A DNA stretch of 64,000 bases from Hirundichthys speculiger. Lineage: Eukaryota > Chordata > Actinopteri > Beloniformes > Exocoetidae. A program made the position numbers and the translations under genes. Under the pieces are notes generated by a model. That model was given only the letters and a program-made list of their open reading frames with translations, did no database searches and was not told the DNA's origin. The stretch lies in NCBI GenBank assembly GCA_018398805.1, contig JAGFBZ010001127.1:29842-93841 (forward strand). The letters run 5' to 3'. Shown here in pieces: positions 44,406 through 56,248 of the stretch. The first letter of the stretch is position 1. The number at the start of each line of letters is the position of its first letter.

Positions 44406-44865
44406 ATGCTTTCCTGGAAATTCACCGGCTCTATTTTTTTCTGAGCAGTTTGTTGGAACTTCTTGGAGTACAAAAGAAATTATTAAATCATTTGATCCAC
44501 ATTAGTTAGAGCTAGTTATGTATATATCAGTGCAGAGGAAAAGGAGGAAGCTCTACAGCAGAGTCCCAGACGAGCTGCCCATTAGAGCTGCTCCGATCTG
44601 GGTGAAAAAGACGCTCCATAGCAGTTAGCAGGTAGCGCAACCTGCTCTTAAAGGCAATGGCTACTGACGCACTGATTGGTTAAACAGGTGGAACGCCCTA
44701 ACCACTCCCATGCATAATGTGTGCATAATATAGTGGTTGGTGCAGGTAAGATTGTGGGTTTCGGGAGGTGGAAGATTGCGTTCTTTGTGGGGGAACACCC
44801 CTCCTGCTACCTGCTATCCCTTAAAAGCAGGTTTAGGAGGTTTTGCCGCAAGATTGGGCCCTATG

Positions 44866-45673
44866 TCTCAAAGATCTCCTTTTAGTGATTCATGTTTTCC
44901 CATCAGCAGATGCTTATTCATCTTATTCTTCAAAAAAAAAATCTTTTATCAAAGCAGCCTCCAAACTCATTTTCATTAATTGGACTCCAGTTCTACAGAC
45001 TCCAGAACTGAGGCACTAGACTGTGGGTTCACTCGGTTGTCCTCCAGTACTGTGATTTCATTGTATTTGTCTATTATTGAGACTTAGGTGAACATATCAT
45101 ATCTTGTGACAAATTAACAAAGAAAACCAATAAATTCCATAAACTTGACATGCTTTTATTGCCACTGATAATAGTCTTTTAAAGGGTCTCTGTGCTGGAT
45201 CATAAACTACGGAGAAACTATTTTGTGAAACTGTCTCTGGTTTATGTCCCCAAATAAAACTGATGAAATTTATTCTGTGAAAAACGTTTTACTATCTCTG
45301 TTTATTACATGACTAATATATGTGAATACAAAGACATTAGTGATGAATCAATACTAGATGACATCACAGTAGTGTTTTCCCTACATTTGAGCATTAAAAA
45401 TGTTGGCAGATATATTGTCACTATATTATTGCGAAAGGCAGCTACAGAAATATTGGCTTTACAGACTGCAGCTTCACTGACTTCTGCTGTTTTTTCTGAG
45501 CTCCTGACAAAATACAGATGTGGGTCATGAATCTTTTCAACATTAATATTGTAATACCCGTACAGTAGTTACATAATATTGTCTGCCCTTATTGTTCAAG
45601 TTTAGCTCTGGGAATAATCTTCATCTTTGAACATATCCTGACTAATTTAACTCACCACATATCTTTTGGTGGC
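44866..45673. other. no gene recognised
   Basis: AT-rich spacer between element A and the Kolobok-like element. Confidence 0.35.
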
Positions 45674-45949
45674 TTAAAGCAACTCTATGTAGCAATACCA
45701 CCTCTGACCACATGGGGGCAAATCAGCCCCAGGAACGGGATACAACCAAGTGGGCCCCCAGTGGGACAAAGTGTTTTATAATCCAAACCAGTCTGTCTGG
45801 TCTGTCTCATTAGCACAGTGTTGTCAGTGGCTCTACTGTCAGTATAGTCGGTTTTCATGGCACGTCATCAGCGCGTCATCCAACTAGTCGCCATCTTGGA
45901 GGCACGCGGCAACGTAAACTAAGCGCACACACTGGAGTAGTCTTCATTG

Positions 45950-46518
45950 AAAATTGTAAATTATTGCTGTGTTTTTGGCTGTACCAACCGGACAGACCGC
46001 AAGAGACACTTGGAGTTTTATAGACTTCCAAAGGTTATTAAAAATCAGGGAGAACAATGCCAGAAGTTGTCAGAGGAAAGGAGGCGCTTGTGGTTAGCAA
46101 AGCTAAACCAAGACCTGTGTGGCAAAAATCTGGACAACATCTGAATTTGTTCGGCCCATTTCATGTCAGGTAAGTTAAGTGAAATGTTGTTAGCTCTTAA
46201 TTTCACACATGAACAATTATCAAGAAAAAAAAGTTCTTAATTTCTAGTCTAATGATAATACCTAGCTACCACCTAGCTACACTAGCAACACAGTTCTTAA
46301 AATGTAGAGCTACAATGTGCTATATTTCTCATTGTATTCCAGGTAAAAGGTCTGAACTTTATCAAAAGGATGACCCAGATTGGGTGCCATCTGTTGGAAT
46401 GACGGGTCAGCAAAGGTCACTTGAAGAAACAGGGACGTCACGCTACAAACGGCGTATGAATCGAACCCAGCAGAGACTGGAGGTTAAAGCTGCTGCTGCT
46501 GTTGATGATTTAAGATGA
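45950..46518 (+). pseudogene. THAP-domain protein, two exons, start lost and nonsense
   Basis: Exon 1 encodes a THAP zinc finger: VNYCCVFGCTNRTDRKRHLE, FYRLPKVIKNQGEQ, RRRLWLAKLNQDL, and ICSAHFMSG just before a CAG/GTAAGT donor (46169/46170). The C-x4-C...W...C-x2-H ligands and central Trp are present. The base expected to give the start Met is changed (ATT in place of ATG at about 45952-45954), and TGA at 46141-46143 interrupts the frame right before ICSAHF. Exon 2 starts after TATTCCAG at 46343 in the right phase: GKRSELYQKDDPDWVPSVGM, ending at TGA 46516-46518. THAP fingers bind DNA; in this setting the protein probably came from the transposon. Two independent lesions make it a pseudogene. 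Confidence 0.8.
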
Positions 46519-46540
46519 TTTAAGATGACTGATGTAAGAT

Positions 46541-46792
46541 TTAAGATCTTCTGCTGTCTATGAGCTTGGCGAGAAAACCAGGTAGTTTACGATGTCGGGG
46601 TCTGCAATCGAAGGGAGGCTCTCCGGCTCGTCGTTGCTCCAAGATGAGGGAGGGAGCTAACTCGTAAGGATCGGCACCACCGACGAACGGAAACTTTTCA
46701 GAATATCGTTCCCTTTCCCGTGGACCAAGTCCTTCTCTGTATGTTTTTGCGTCTGTAATGCCTTTTGAAGAGCTTTTCTGTGGTTCATCCAT
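46541..46792 (-). pseudogene. opposing ORF: N-terminus of a fish SWIM/YqaJ-type protein (tentative)
   Basis: 83 codons on the minus strand from ATG 46792: MDEPQKSSSKGITDAKTYRE, GLGPRERERYSEKFPFVGGA, DPYELAPS, then a divergent basic tail. The motif TYREGLGxRxRxRYxEKxxxxGGxDPYE recurs at the start of large fish proteins that carry SWIM and YqaJ-type nuclease domains, from memory of such sequences. Only the first ~50 residues fit, and the frame soon turns to unrelated sequence. It opposes the THAP gene, 22 bp from that gene's stop, within the same transposon. Confidence 0.5.
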
Positions 46793-46965
46793 CCTTTATC
46801 CACGGTTGTTAGCATTGATCCAGCGGTGTGTTTACATCCGAGTACCTCCAAGATGGCCGCGCATCCGGGTCACTGACCAGAACATGACGTAAGTGAAAAC
46901 CCTCTATAGCAGACCTTCATGCCCTCACGTGGTCAACATGGTATGGCTACATACAGTGGCTTTAA

Positions 46966-48479
46966 AAGGCAGGAAAAAAAACATCTCATTGTTTTATGAC
47001 CTCCTGGGTGGAGGTAATATATCAAACGATGGGTGAATGGATGGATGGATGGATGGGTCTCTCACGGCTGAAAAATACCAGGCCCAAATTCTGTCCTTAG
47101 TTTGCTGTTTCTAGCATCTCCTCACTGTTTTCCCAATGCCTCCCTGTCTCTGCTTTCTCTGGTTCCCCTCCAGTTCACTCTGTGTGTGAGGGGCTCTCTC
47201 CTCTTATTTGGCAGCACTGTAAATTGTTTCTGTCAGCTTAGATAAACGGACCCCTGGGTTTGTCCATCTCCTTTCACCGCACACACCTTCACACCCACCT
47301 GCAAGCACAAAAACACACACAGCAACCCCCGCGCCACACACCCACACAGAGAGATGGTGTCGTAATCAAGCAGTGAGGATTTATTCTTTCCTCTGTTATT
47401 TTCAGGGGGTTTTTTGCTTCTTCCTCACATTATCAATATTCTACCCTTCTGTGAGGTATCAGAAGATTTCCGATCCAGGACCCGATGAGGATTATTTCAT
47501 TTGTTCACGTTTTTGCCAAGGTCCAAATGTCATTGAAACACTCCCAAATGGGCCCAGATTGACCTACAAAAAATGTGAGAGTTGCGTGATAATTGTCACG
47601 AATTTTCCTTCCCGCATGATCGGACATGTTCCTTCGCTGCAAATTGGATGTGATCAAAAAGGAGCAACGGGATAACTCCTCTCGTGGTAAATGAGTCAGA
47701 CACTGGCAGAGGGAGAGATTGAAACTGAAAGCGTGAGGGATGAAGAATCTCCCAACTGAAAGTATCCTTCAGTTCCAGATTTTTCACCTAAAATTGATTT
47801 TTTTTTTCTCCCCTTTTGAGAGGATATCATCCATGCTTTCCTGCCATAAACCATTGTGGAAACTGATTCAGTTCTCCGATGCAGCGTGATGGCAGGGGTA
47901 ATTTCTTTTTTGTATTGTTTCTTCGGGGACTTTATTATGTAATTTCAGCTGAGATATAATTTAGTCAGACAGTTATCTTCCCCGTTGATTCGATATAATG
48001 AGATGAAGTGGCATTTCTCTTGTTTGTTGAAGCATTTCGCCTCCAATCCCCGGTGTATTCAGAAAGGGAGGGGGGAGAAAAAAGAGTTCAATAATAAAAG
48101 CACCGATGCAAATTAAACCTGATATCAAAAAAATATAACGACACAATATAAGGTCTGGCACGTCACTGAGCATGTTTAAAATGGGCTATTTCAAAGTGTT
48201 ATCATCTGGTCCTTTGTCAGTTATACAATAGTTTCATTTTTATTGTTGACATTTCCGTTTGAAAATTGGTTCTGCAGTAGATTTTCATCTGGATATGATG
48301 ATATGACGATATGGATATGAGTATAGAAGAAAGGGAGGTGAGTAAATGAACATGCAGCCTGTTTTTAGTCTACATTCACACTACTGGGCTCAAGTGGTCT
48401 AAATCTGATTCTCCCTGCTGCTGTGTGGACACCAAAACCAGGTCATGAATTTTGGTTTTCGGATTGTAAAATCGCCGTA
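46966..48479. other. no gene recognised; (ATGG)n at 47033-47059
   Basis: Contains a short ATGG tandem (47033-47059) like a LINE tail. The rest is single-copy-looking DNA with more even composition than the repeat-rich regions to the left. No supported ORF or splice chain. Confidence 0.4.
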
Positions 48480-49219
48480 CAGTGATCCCTTATTTTTGTG
48501 GTTAATGGGGAGCGGTGCTCCCCCACGAAAATCAAAGTCTGCGAACTGGAGCTGGAGCCCCCCGAGCCTAAATAATGTGTTTAAAATATGTTTAAAAACC
48601 GCAAAAAAGTAACGAGACACTGCAGCGAAACAAGTCAAAGGCTCAACTGTGGTCTTTCTGTTACCTTCACAGCCTCTGGTCTCTGAACCGTAGAAAAGAA
48701 ACCGCTGGTATTGTGCTATTTTTGGCTCGTTATTAGCGGCTAACACGCTAACAACAACAAAAGAAAAAGTCCGTTTTTCTCTGCATGGAACGGGAACTTT
48801 ATTCAGGCACTGCAGGAACTTGTAACATCACACAGGTTGTATTGTTGGGCTCCTGTCGGTTAACAGAGAATGTAAATCTATACATGCTGGGCTGCTGTTG
48901 ATGCTCACTACACTTTTCATCTAACCCCTGTTCTTCTGCCATCCCACGACACACACACTACAAGGCCACCTTCTTAAAGGGGCCAAGCTGGCTCACAACA
49001 TTTCTTCGCTGTGAGAGAACGCACACAACATCCTGTGATGTTTGGGTGATGCGTCTCGGCCAATCAGAGCACAGATTCTAGAGTTCTGGGCCGTCTGCGT
49101 TTCTCCTGTTGCTTACAGGAGGCTGTGAGTCATCATTTGATGTTTTGTTGGCAGCTGCTGCCTCTCGTCTGCTGTGGCTGGATTTTCGTGGAATTTCCAC
49201 AATTTTTCTTGATTTTTTT

Positions 49220-50367
49220 TAGGGATGTCCCGATCCCGATCCCCTGATTGGATCGGCCTTCGATCTTAAAAATTTAAGGTGGATCGGATCGGCCGATCAA
49301 CATTATTATAACACAATCTTTTTTTCATTATTTTTTCCTCAAAAAGTGATCCTGATTAACACAAATTAATAAAGTAATCATATTACACAAACGACAATAT
49401 TTTTTAAACTATATACATTTAATAATTTGCACTGAAATGAGGTTTCCCAGCAGCGCTGTCTTGTATCCACCTTAAAAGTTTCAAGACCGGCGGCGTCAAG
49501 CTAAACTTTAGCAAAACTGTCAGCAGTGTGGCAGCGCTATAAAATTACAAAGACCGACGCTTCAACTGCGACTTGAAACGTGTGGAAGGCTGAGATATCA
49601 TGATGGGTAAGTAAGAAGAGAGTTTACAACACCACCAATTTAATCAGATACTTAAAAAAAGCACGCAGCACCGATCACCGCAGCCTTCTGTCAGGCGCCG
49701 TGGTGCAGAGCTGCAGCCGTCTGCACCAGCTTCGGCAGCAAACGCTCTGTGAAACTTTTAAAAGAAAGAAACTCCCGAAAGACTCAGAAAAATACAGAAA
49801 AATCACCGAGCTAATCGCGGAATGTATTACTGAGGACGACCAGCACATTTACAAGGCATTTAACCGGCTCATTAATTACCTCGAGCCTCGTTCCCGTCAT
49901 TACATGAACGACAAAGGACACAAAGGTGCGCGAACATGTGCAGCGGGTCTTGAAAGAAGTTAAGTTAATATTTTATGTTATCTTTATTCTGATGTGGTTT
50001 CATTGATTGCAAAGACTTCTGCTAGTGTTTTCATTGCCTTAAACTGCTAGCCAAGTTCACCTGCTGCTATTTAAATGGAAGTGCTTTGTTCTTTAGTACT
50101 GAGACTGTTAAACAGTCACTGTTAAGAAAGAAGAGTGTTTAAATAAGTTATTGTTTATTTTATGAGATGATAAAAGCTATTAATCTCAGCTTGGATGCAG
50201 GCCTATTTATTAATGTACACAGGAAATAAAATGCACAGGAAATTAAACTCTGTTTGCCCACTCAAAAAAGTGAAATCGGATCGGAAAAAATCGGAAATCG
50301 GCCAATCATCAAAATTAAAAGATCGGAATCGGATCGGGACCCAAAAAACGTGATCGGGACATCCCTA
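49220..50367 (+). mobile_element. hAT element nested in the pogo MITE
   Basis: Termini TAGGGATGTCCCGATC and complement; 8-bp duplication ATTTTTTT (49212-49219, 50368-50375). GATCGG-type subterminal words at both ends. Carries a scrap of hAT transposase (49700-49963). Confidence 0.9.
49700..49963 (+). pseudogene. hAT (Ac/ZBED1-like) transposase fragment
   Basis: The segment QQTLCETFKRKKLPKDSEKY, ITELIAECITEDDQHIYKAF, NRLINYLEPRSRHY matches the region between the BED finger and catalytic core of hAT transposases (QxTL...AI...D.QP...FxxLxxxLEPRY). The open frame then diverges. No BED finger or catalytic block recognised nearby. It lies inside the nested hAT element, so it is an internal deletion derivative. 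Confidence 0.75.
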
Positions 50368-50455
50368 ATTTTTTTTATTATATTATATATTTCTGAAAAA
50401 TCCACAAATAACTAAAACCGCGGAACTTAAAGCGTGAATTGGCAAGGGATCACTG

Positions 50456-51501
50456 TCTGTGGTTCCAGATCATGTGATATCAGTGAGGGCGGGACATCTC
50501 AGAATTCACGCGGCGTCTTGCCCAGACACACCCGCTCACCATCATTGATCCACACAGGCGTGATGCCAGGTTCTGGAGGCCTGTCGTGAAAAAAAAAAAA
50601 AAAAAGACAGAAAGAGCAGCTGGTGTCAGAAATAGATTACCTGCGGAGTCATTAAGTTAATAGATGTCAGGATATACACCTGCGGCCGCACGGTGGGATG
50701 ATTCCTGGACATTCTTCCATCTCAGTGACACTGGAAATCATTGATCAGTGAAGACATTTTATAATTATTTGTCTTACAGGGTGATGGCTTGGGCAGCACA
50801 GGAGATTTATTTAACTTTTTTATTAGATAACACCTCAAAAGTTTTATTTATCACTGATCAAATGTGATGGGTTGGTTCATCCGTTGTACAAAGGAAACGT
50901 ACCCAGATTTGTTATTCGTATCTGTTATTTGTCATGTTTAATGAAAACGAGAACATCTATAAATTATAAAAGTTTAGGGCCATTACCAGAAGGATTTGAC
51001 TGCGTGTTTCTGAAACTGAAGGCTTGTTTGTTTTTACGCAGAACAGTTCAGACAGTTGGACAAATGTTGCACGCTTCATGTTTCAGTGTCTAACAGTTTT
51101 TGTTTCAGCTGTGTGTGTTCCTACAAAGGGACTGGAATCTTTCAGCAGGCATGAAGAATCACTGTTCTCATCATTGATCACGTCAGATACAGCTGGACGA
51201 GTCTTTACCGTCATTATCGAGTTTAATTTCTCAGAGGTAAAAAGGTGGAGTTGAGGGTTGGCAGCCAAACCAACAAACCGGTGGAACGGACGACAAGGAG
51301 GTGGCACAGCAAAATGGCGGGATCTGAAGGAAAAAAAAGAGCGGCTGGTTACCCACACAGCTACCACAGCAGCTAAACTCAATAATATTCCTCTGAGGGA
51401 AAGAAAAGAACTGGCTGGAGATCCACTATACTGGCCGGGCGTTTCTATGGGAAGATCTGGCGAGGAGTGTGGTTGAATGCCGGGCTTTTGAAGGCTGTGG
51501 T
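50456..51501. other. no gene recognised
   Basis: A-rich run at 50588-50605. Two modest ORFs on opposite strands (51083-51616 minus, 51258-51476 plus) have no recognisable domain. Composition is not repeat-like, so this may be unique host DNA. Confidence 0.35.
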
Positions 51502-51509
51502 GTTGATGG

Positions 51510-52272
51510 TAGAGCTGGACAGATTGATCCAAATATCGATAATATCGATACCAACGCTGGTATTGATATAGAATAAAAAGTTTGATACTCAAGCTTTTTT
51601 TCTCTCCCACAACCACTGACTGCTGCGAAGTGCAAATTCATTAAAGTCTGTGTCTGATAGATTGTGTCCTCCTCCAGTCCAGCAGAAAGTATCCAGGTAG
51701 ATAAGAGGGGTTAATTTCAGCATTAATTCATATTAACTTTCAAAGATGTTACTTAAGTCATATGTTACTGGAGCCAACTCAAAAAAACATAATTAAGACC
51801 TTGAAATAACCCAGTACATGTCATGTATCCTATTAAAAGATGTTATCTAAAATAAAATAACATTAGATAATCCTTTATTGATCCCACAACGGGGAAATTT
51901 ATAGTTAAAGCAACAGGAAAGGGCACACAGTGCAAACAAGATTACACAAGTATTGAAAGATATAATATAAGAGGTGGACTAGAAAAAACGTTATGAACAG
52001 AACAATTCAAAGAATATTCACACTAAAATGTTAATTGTAAGTATTACAATTATTATGTTAAGTATTATAAAGTTTGCCGAAATTGTGTTCTAGGTTTTAA
52101 CAAAATAATCCAAAGACAAAAAAAAATCACAAAAAAAACACCAAAAAGGTCAGCAGTTTCATGATAGATCAAGCCTAATTTGAAGAAATATCGGTATCAG
52201 TATCGGCGATACTGGCCCTGTATTTACTTGGTATCGGATCAATACCAAAATTCCCAGTATCTCCCAGCTCTA
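51510..52272. mobile_element. hAT element, 763 bp, non-autonomous
   Basis: Perfect 8-bp duplication GTTGATGG (51502-51509, 52273-52280). Termini TAGAGCTGGACAGATTG and complement of TAGAGCTGGGAGATACTG. ATCGATA/TATCGG words repeat at both ends. It contains the TTTATTGATCCCAC-type repeat at 51865-51990. Confidence 0.9.
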
Positions 52273-52280
52273 GTTGATGG

Positions 52281-54000
52281 TTGAATAGGAACAGGTGTGC
52301 AGTGCCACCCCAGGCTGCCCGTCAGAGGGGAGGGAAATGGGGATCCCGGAAGTGGAAGGTGGCGAGTTCACAACTCCACTTGGAACCATAACAACATCAA
52401 GAAAAAGCAAAGTAAAGTGTGCAGGAATCACAGATTTTCCACTGTTCGGAAACCAGACCACAGATTTATCCGTTGTTCTGTCACGTGCAGGCGTGTTGCC
52501 ACCCGTCATGTCGAAGGCTGGCATCCTTAATCGATTTCCCTCGCATGCAAACACGTGTATATTGAGGCAACGACGGCGGTTCAATTAAACAACCGAGTCG
52601 AGCTCCGTTCACCTGTGCATGTAAACATCGTGACTATTGGGAGCTCGAAAGCTCGAAATGTGAACTTCTGCACACAGATGACATTACAATTGATTCTCTG
52701 ACACGGTCTTTATTCCCCTCGCCTCCGCCACGACTTCACAGAACGAATGCGGCTCACGGCGTATTAATTAATGCCGGGTTTGAAAACATTTGCCGCGAGA
52801 AGAAAAGGGGCAGCCGTGGCATAATGATGGCTGGAGGCCACAAGTGCTCTTCATCATCAAGTCCCTTGTCAGCTCTGGCTGTAGGAAGTAAATTCTTCAT
52901 TAAGCCAGAGTTTCTCACAGACGTAGCATATTAACACTTGTTTACCACAAACCTCAAAGCGCTCGGTGGCAGAGGTTTTTCTGCCGGTCGAATCACAGGG
53001 AGCTCTGTTTCTGGGGGACTTCGGAGGGAAGGAAGTGTTTCTGCTCCTGCCTTTGTTTCTTTCTACACATATATACGTGACACTGTGTGATCTAGTGATT
53101 CTACTAATACGAACACGCGAACACACACGCAGACAGCTGCTGGCTATGCCGAGGATGAAGCAGAGTGAAGGAGTGCTTTTTTACCAGAGAGCTTAGCTGG
53201 GCTAAATGTAATTGCATAGGTGGACAGGAGCCTATTAACGGCCTCATGAAACCACATTATTGCACCGCTCTGCCTGCAGAGATACTCCGCTGCAGTCTTT
53301 TTCATGTACTTGTTACATTTTGTCTTGAGGGGGTACAACTCACCATTTTCTGTCTATTTTTGTCTCTGCCACGGTTTCGGCTGTGGTGTCCTCCACCCCC
53401 TCAGACAGACAGTCTGTCAGAGCCGAGATGAAGCGCGAATCGGAGGAGGGTGTGAATATTATATCCCGCGGCGAGGGATCATTACACCGAGAACTTCAAG
53501 GTTTTGTGCCTCCTCTCCCTGGCATCCATTTATCGTGCGACCTGCCCTATTACAGAAAGTCAAATATCTTTGCTTTTATAATATCCGCGTCCGCTCATAA
53601 ACTCTCCATTGTTTGCCAGTGGAACTGAGGCGGCGTTTTGAAGCGCCTTTTTTCCTCGTACTGCGCGGCGCCACGCAGCAAGTGGAAGCTGTCTGGGGTA
53701 CCGGAATAAATTCAAGAGATGTTGGAGCTTCACGAGGTTGTCGTTAGTTCTCAGAAACGCAACATCACATCACTTATGTATCAGAGACGAATGCCTTCGG
53801 ATTGATACTTGATGTTAGATGCCATCTCTGACATCTGAGCGTTCGGAAAAGACGCGAGAGAGCAGTGTAACATGCTGACAAGATGTTATGACCGATATCA
53901 GCGTTGACATCATTAAAGATGAAGCAGTGTAGCTGCGCTCGTAAGGGCACTCTGAGACTGTTTTTAAATGCCCTTAAACCTTTAACTGTCTCTTGTAAGG
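52281..54000. other. unique-looking sequence, no confirmed gene
   Basis: CpG-containing and better balanced in composition than most of the window, especially 52690-53700. Several short ORFs on both strands, none with a recognisable domain or splice context. Could be intronic or regulatory DNA of a gene outside the window. Confidence 0.35.
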
Positions 54001-54515
54001 CAAGGCAAGTTTATTTGTAGCACATTTCAAGTACAAGGCAATTCAAGGTGCTTTACAGTAGGGGTGAGTATTGGCAAGGACCTCACAATACATAATACAT
54101 ACATAATATGTATCATGATACTTGGGTCACGATGCAATATTATCACAATATCGCAATATCACGATATATTGTGATATTCTACCCAGTTAATATCAAAATT
54201 AAAAGTAGAGAGATGAAAAATCAAGTTGCTGTATATGTTCATCAGATGATATTGATCATTCAGAGGACAAATTGAGTCAAAACTATTTGCTTCAAAAAAA
54301 AAAACCTATTTATTGTTAATTATTATTGTTTTTGCACATTTAAGTAACCACTGCAACATACTGATGATATCGAAATTAGGAGCTGAAAAATCGATATTAT
54401 ATTGGGCGGCCAAAAAAATCGCGATATATTGCCAAACTGATTTTTTTTCACCCCCCTATTTTACATAAAACATGTGAAGCATTACAGAGCATTAAGAAAA
54501 CCCTTTAAGACAACA
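54001..54515. repeat. dispersed fish repeat split by a hAT-like element
   Basis: Left part 54001-54058 (AAGGCAAGTTTATTTGTAGC, TTCAAGGTGCTTTACA), right part from 54459 (TACATAAAACATGTGAAGC, ATTACAGAGC). The two parts read as one common repeat when the middle is skipped. Confidence 0.7.
54059..54458. mobile_element. hAT-like element, 400 bp
   Basis: Ends TAGGGGTGAGTATTGGCAAG and complement of TAGGGGGGTGAAAAAAAATC. Flanks CTTTACAG and TTTTACAT, an imperfect 8-bp duplication. ATATCG/CGATAT words at both ends. No ORF. Confidence 0.75.
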
Positions 54516-55860
54516 ACCCGAAACGTCCCATCCAGGGCTCATCCCATGTTGCTCGCTGTCATTACTATTTCTCCTTTTTTTTTTGTCTTGTTTGCTTTAT
54601 AATGCTCCGCGATCAGTAAATCCCAAAACCAGCGGCTACGAAGCTTCAAATTATCCGTCTACCCCAGTCGTCACCAGGATGGTTTTACTGCTGTTTCATC
54701 TCTTTTTAGTCATTTTAATGCATCGTTTATATTTTTTTGTTTTACTTTTTATTTTACGCCTTACTTGTCAACTACGCGACGCAACCTGGAAATTAACCGG
54801 AAGCACCGCGGGACCTCAGCAGCCTGCCCCCCCAGCCCGTAATACCGCGGCTATATAATCCGACGCTAGAATCGCACCAACGCGTCAGGCAAACGCGATG
54901 GTGCTCGTGATTGAAAAGTCAACATGTACGCTGATGACTGTATGTTCGAGTCTCACCTGGTCATTAAACCAAATAACACACAACAGATGTTTCCTGAACA
55001 GAGCTCCACTGATCCCATTTTTATTTTTATTTTTTATTAAACAGATTATTGTTTTATCTCTGTCTGATTTTTATCCTCACACAGTAACGCGGCTGGTGAA
55101 AAACTATAAAGCGTTATCAGGAGTCACTGCTGAAAGCTGAAGCTCACATGCAAAATAAAGTTCAAATGCCGTCCACATTGACACGGCAAAACACTTGAGG
55201 TTTTGCGGGTGTGAACTGCATCTGAGGCGGTGACTGTCAACCGGGAGAGTGGAAGAGACCTCGGGGCCCACTTCTAATCCACGCTGACCTACTCTTATCA
55301 CGCACAGCCAAGGTCAAGAGCCTAATGAGGATGGGACGCCATTAGAGCAATTAAGTGGAACTACCTTGTTTCTGGGGCATGCAGAGCCATGGGAGAGAGG
55401 GAGGGAGTGCGGGGGAGGGAGGGGGGAGGAGAGGGCAGGCGGCTACAGTAAGAGACAGAGGGATGATCTGCCCAGCAGCTGCCTCTCTCACCAAACAGGC
55501 AGCGGCTCTGCGCTGCAACAGTGACACTCGGTGGCAGAGCTGCTCTCTGACAGCAGAGCAGCTGCAGCTACAGAGCAGCGGCAGACGCCGCCGGCTCCCT
55601 GCAGGGAGGCACGTTCACGTGAAGATGCACGGCCTGACGTTAGAGCCGGGAAACAACGAGTGGCTGTGAAAGCTTGAGCGCATGCGTTTCTCTGCACAGA
55701 GCGTCTGAAATGATCATTTTTTATGGTTACCATAGAACAAATAGTAGAGATTTTAGCCCTGTTTTTCCTTTTGTGTCTTTCATGTTCCAACTGGAGTCAC
55801 TCAGAGACTCTTCAAGACCAGCAAAGACCAAATAAAAGATCTGTTATGTTATAATCCACC
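54516..55860. other. unique-looking sequence with a GC-rich patch, no confirmed gene
   Basis: 55360-55670 is GC-rich, with purine-rich GGGAGG runs followed by CAGCAG/GCAGAG-rich DNA. Both strands are open for about 100 codons there, so coding cannot be inferred. It could be a first exon or promoter region, but I see no TATA box or splice chain to support that. Confidence 0.35.
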
Positions 55861-55864
55861 TTAA

Positions 55865-56244
55865 AGGGGACGTCATATGATGAAAAACACTTTTTCACTT
55901 AATTGTATTTATTTTGGTGTCACTATCAACTAAAAAAAAACCCTGTCACTCAGGTTGTGAGCGGCGCAGATCTAAAAGCACGTCAGTCAGCGAGCCGTTC
56001 ACACCTGCAGGGTTCTGTGACATCACAGATCCGGACCAGAGAGGAGTCTTCACCTCCACACAACCTCACATCGTCTCGCTGTCCCTCAGGAAACACGTGG
56101 CACAAAGCCGTAGCACAGCTTTTAAAAAGGGCACACGCTCTGGGAGAGTGGGTGGAGTTTCTGACTCCGCCCCCCTGACACATGCAACGATGAACGGAGT
56201 GGGAAATATGTTGAAGGCTGAGGAGATGGATGAAAAAGTCTCCT
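55865..56244. mobile_element. TTAA-flanked MITE, 380 bp (Kolobok/piggyBac style)
   Basis: TTAA at 55861-55864 and 56245-56248. Ends AGGGGACGTCATATG... and complement of AGGAGACTTTTTCATCC, with GATGAAAAA shared near each end. No coding content. Kolobok is the likelier parent because of the short AGG start. Confidence 0.65.
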
Positions 56245-56248
56245 TTAA

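Larger units (their letters stand above)
43442..44860. mobile_element. foldback element A, copy 2 (both ends present)
   Basis: Left end GGCCCTATCTAACAC, right end complement GGCCCAATCTTGCGG. CTATG flanks both sides (43437-43441, 44861-44865), or TAT if the repeat begins GGG. Subterminal GCTACC-type words occur at both ends. It contains the central hairpin and an inserted repeat at 44146-44405. No transposase. Superfamily not certain; Harbinger-like by terminus style. Confidence 0.75.
45678..46961. mobile_element. Kolobok-like DNA transposon with THAP gene, 1,284 bp
   Basis: TTAA target duplications at 45674-45677 and 46962-46965. Termini AGCAACTCTATGTAGC and complement AGCCACTGTATGTAGC, continuing as an inverted repeat through ATACCA. 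TTAA duplication plus a THAP-domain gene is the signature of the Kolobok superfamily. No complete transposase, so the copy is defective. Confidence 0.8.
48480..50455. mobile_element. pogo/Tigger-type MITE, copy 1, split by a hAT
   Basis: Left end CAGTGATCCCTTATTTTTG after TA; right end GGCAAGGGATCACTG. Same family as 63274-63980 in opposite orientation. CAGTGATCC ends at TA sites are those of pogo/Tigger elements. A hAT element has inserted at 49220. Confidence 0.85.

Noticed and set aside
44254..44505. Plus-strand ORF with LGGGLRSLVAFLV
   Set aside because: It comes from a dispersed repeat; the same peptide text recurs at 61460 in another copy.
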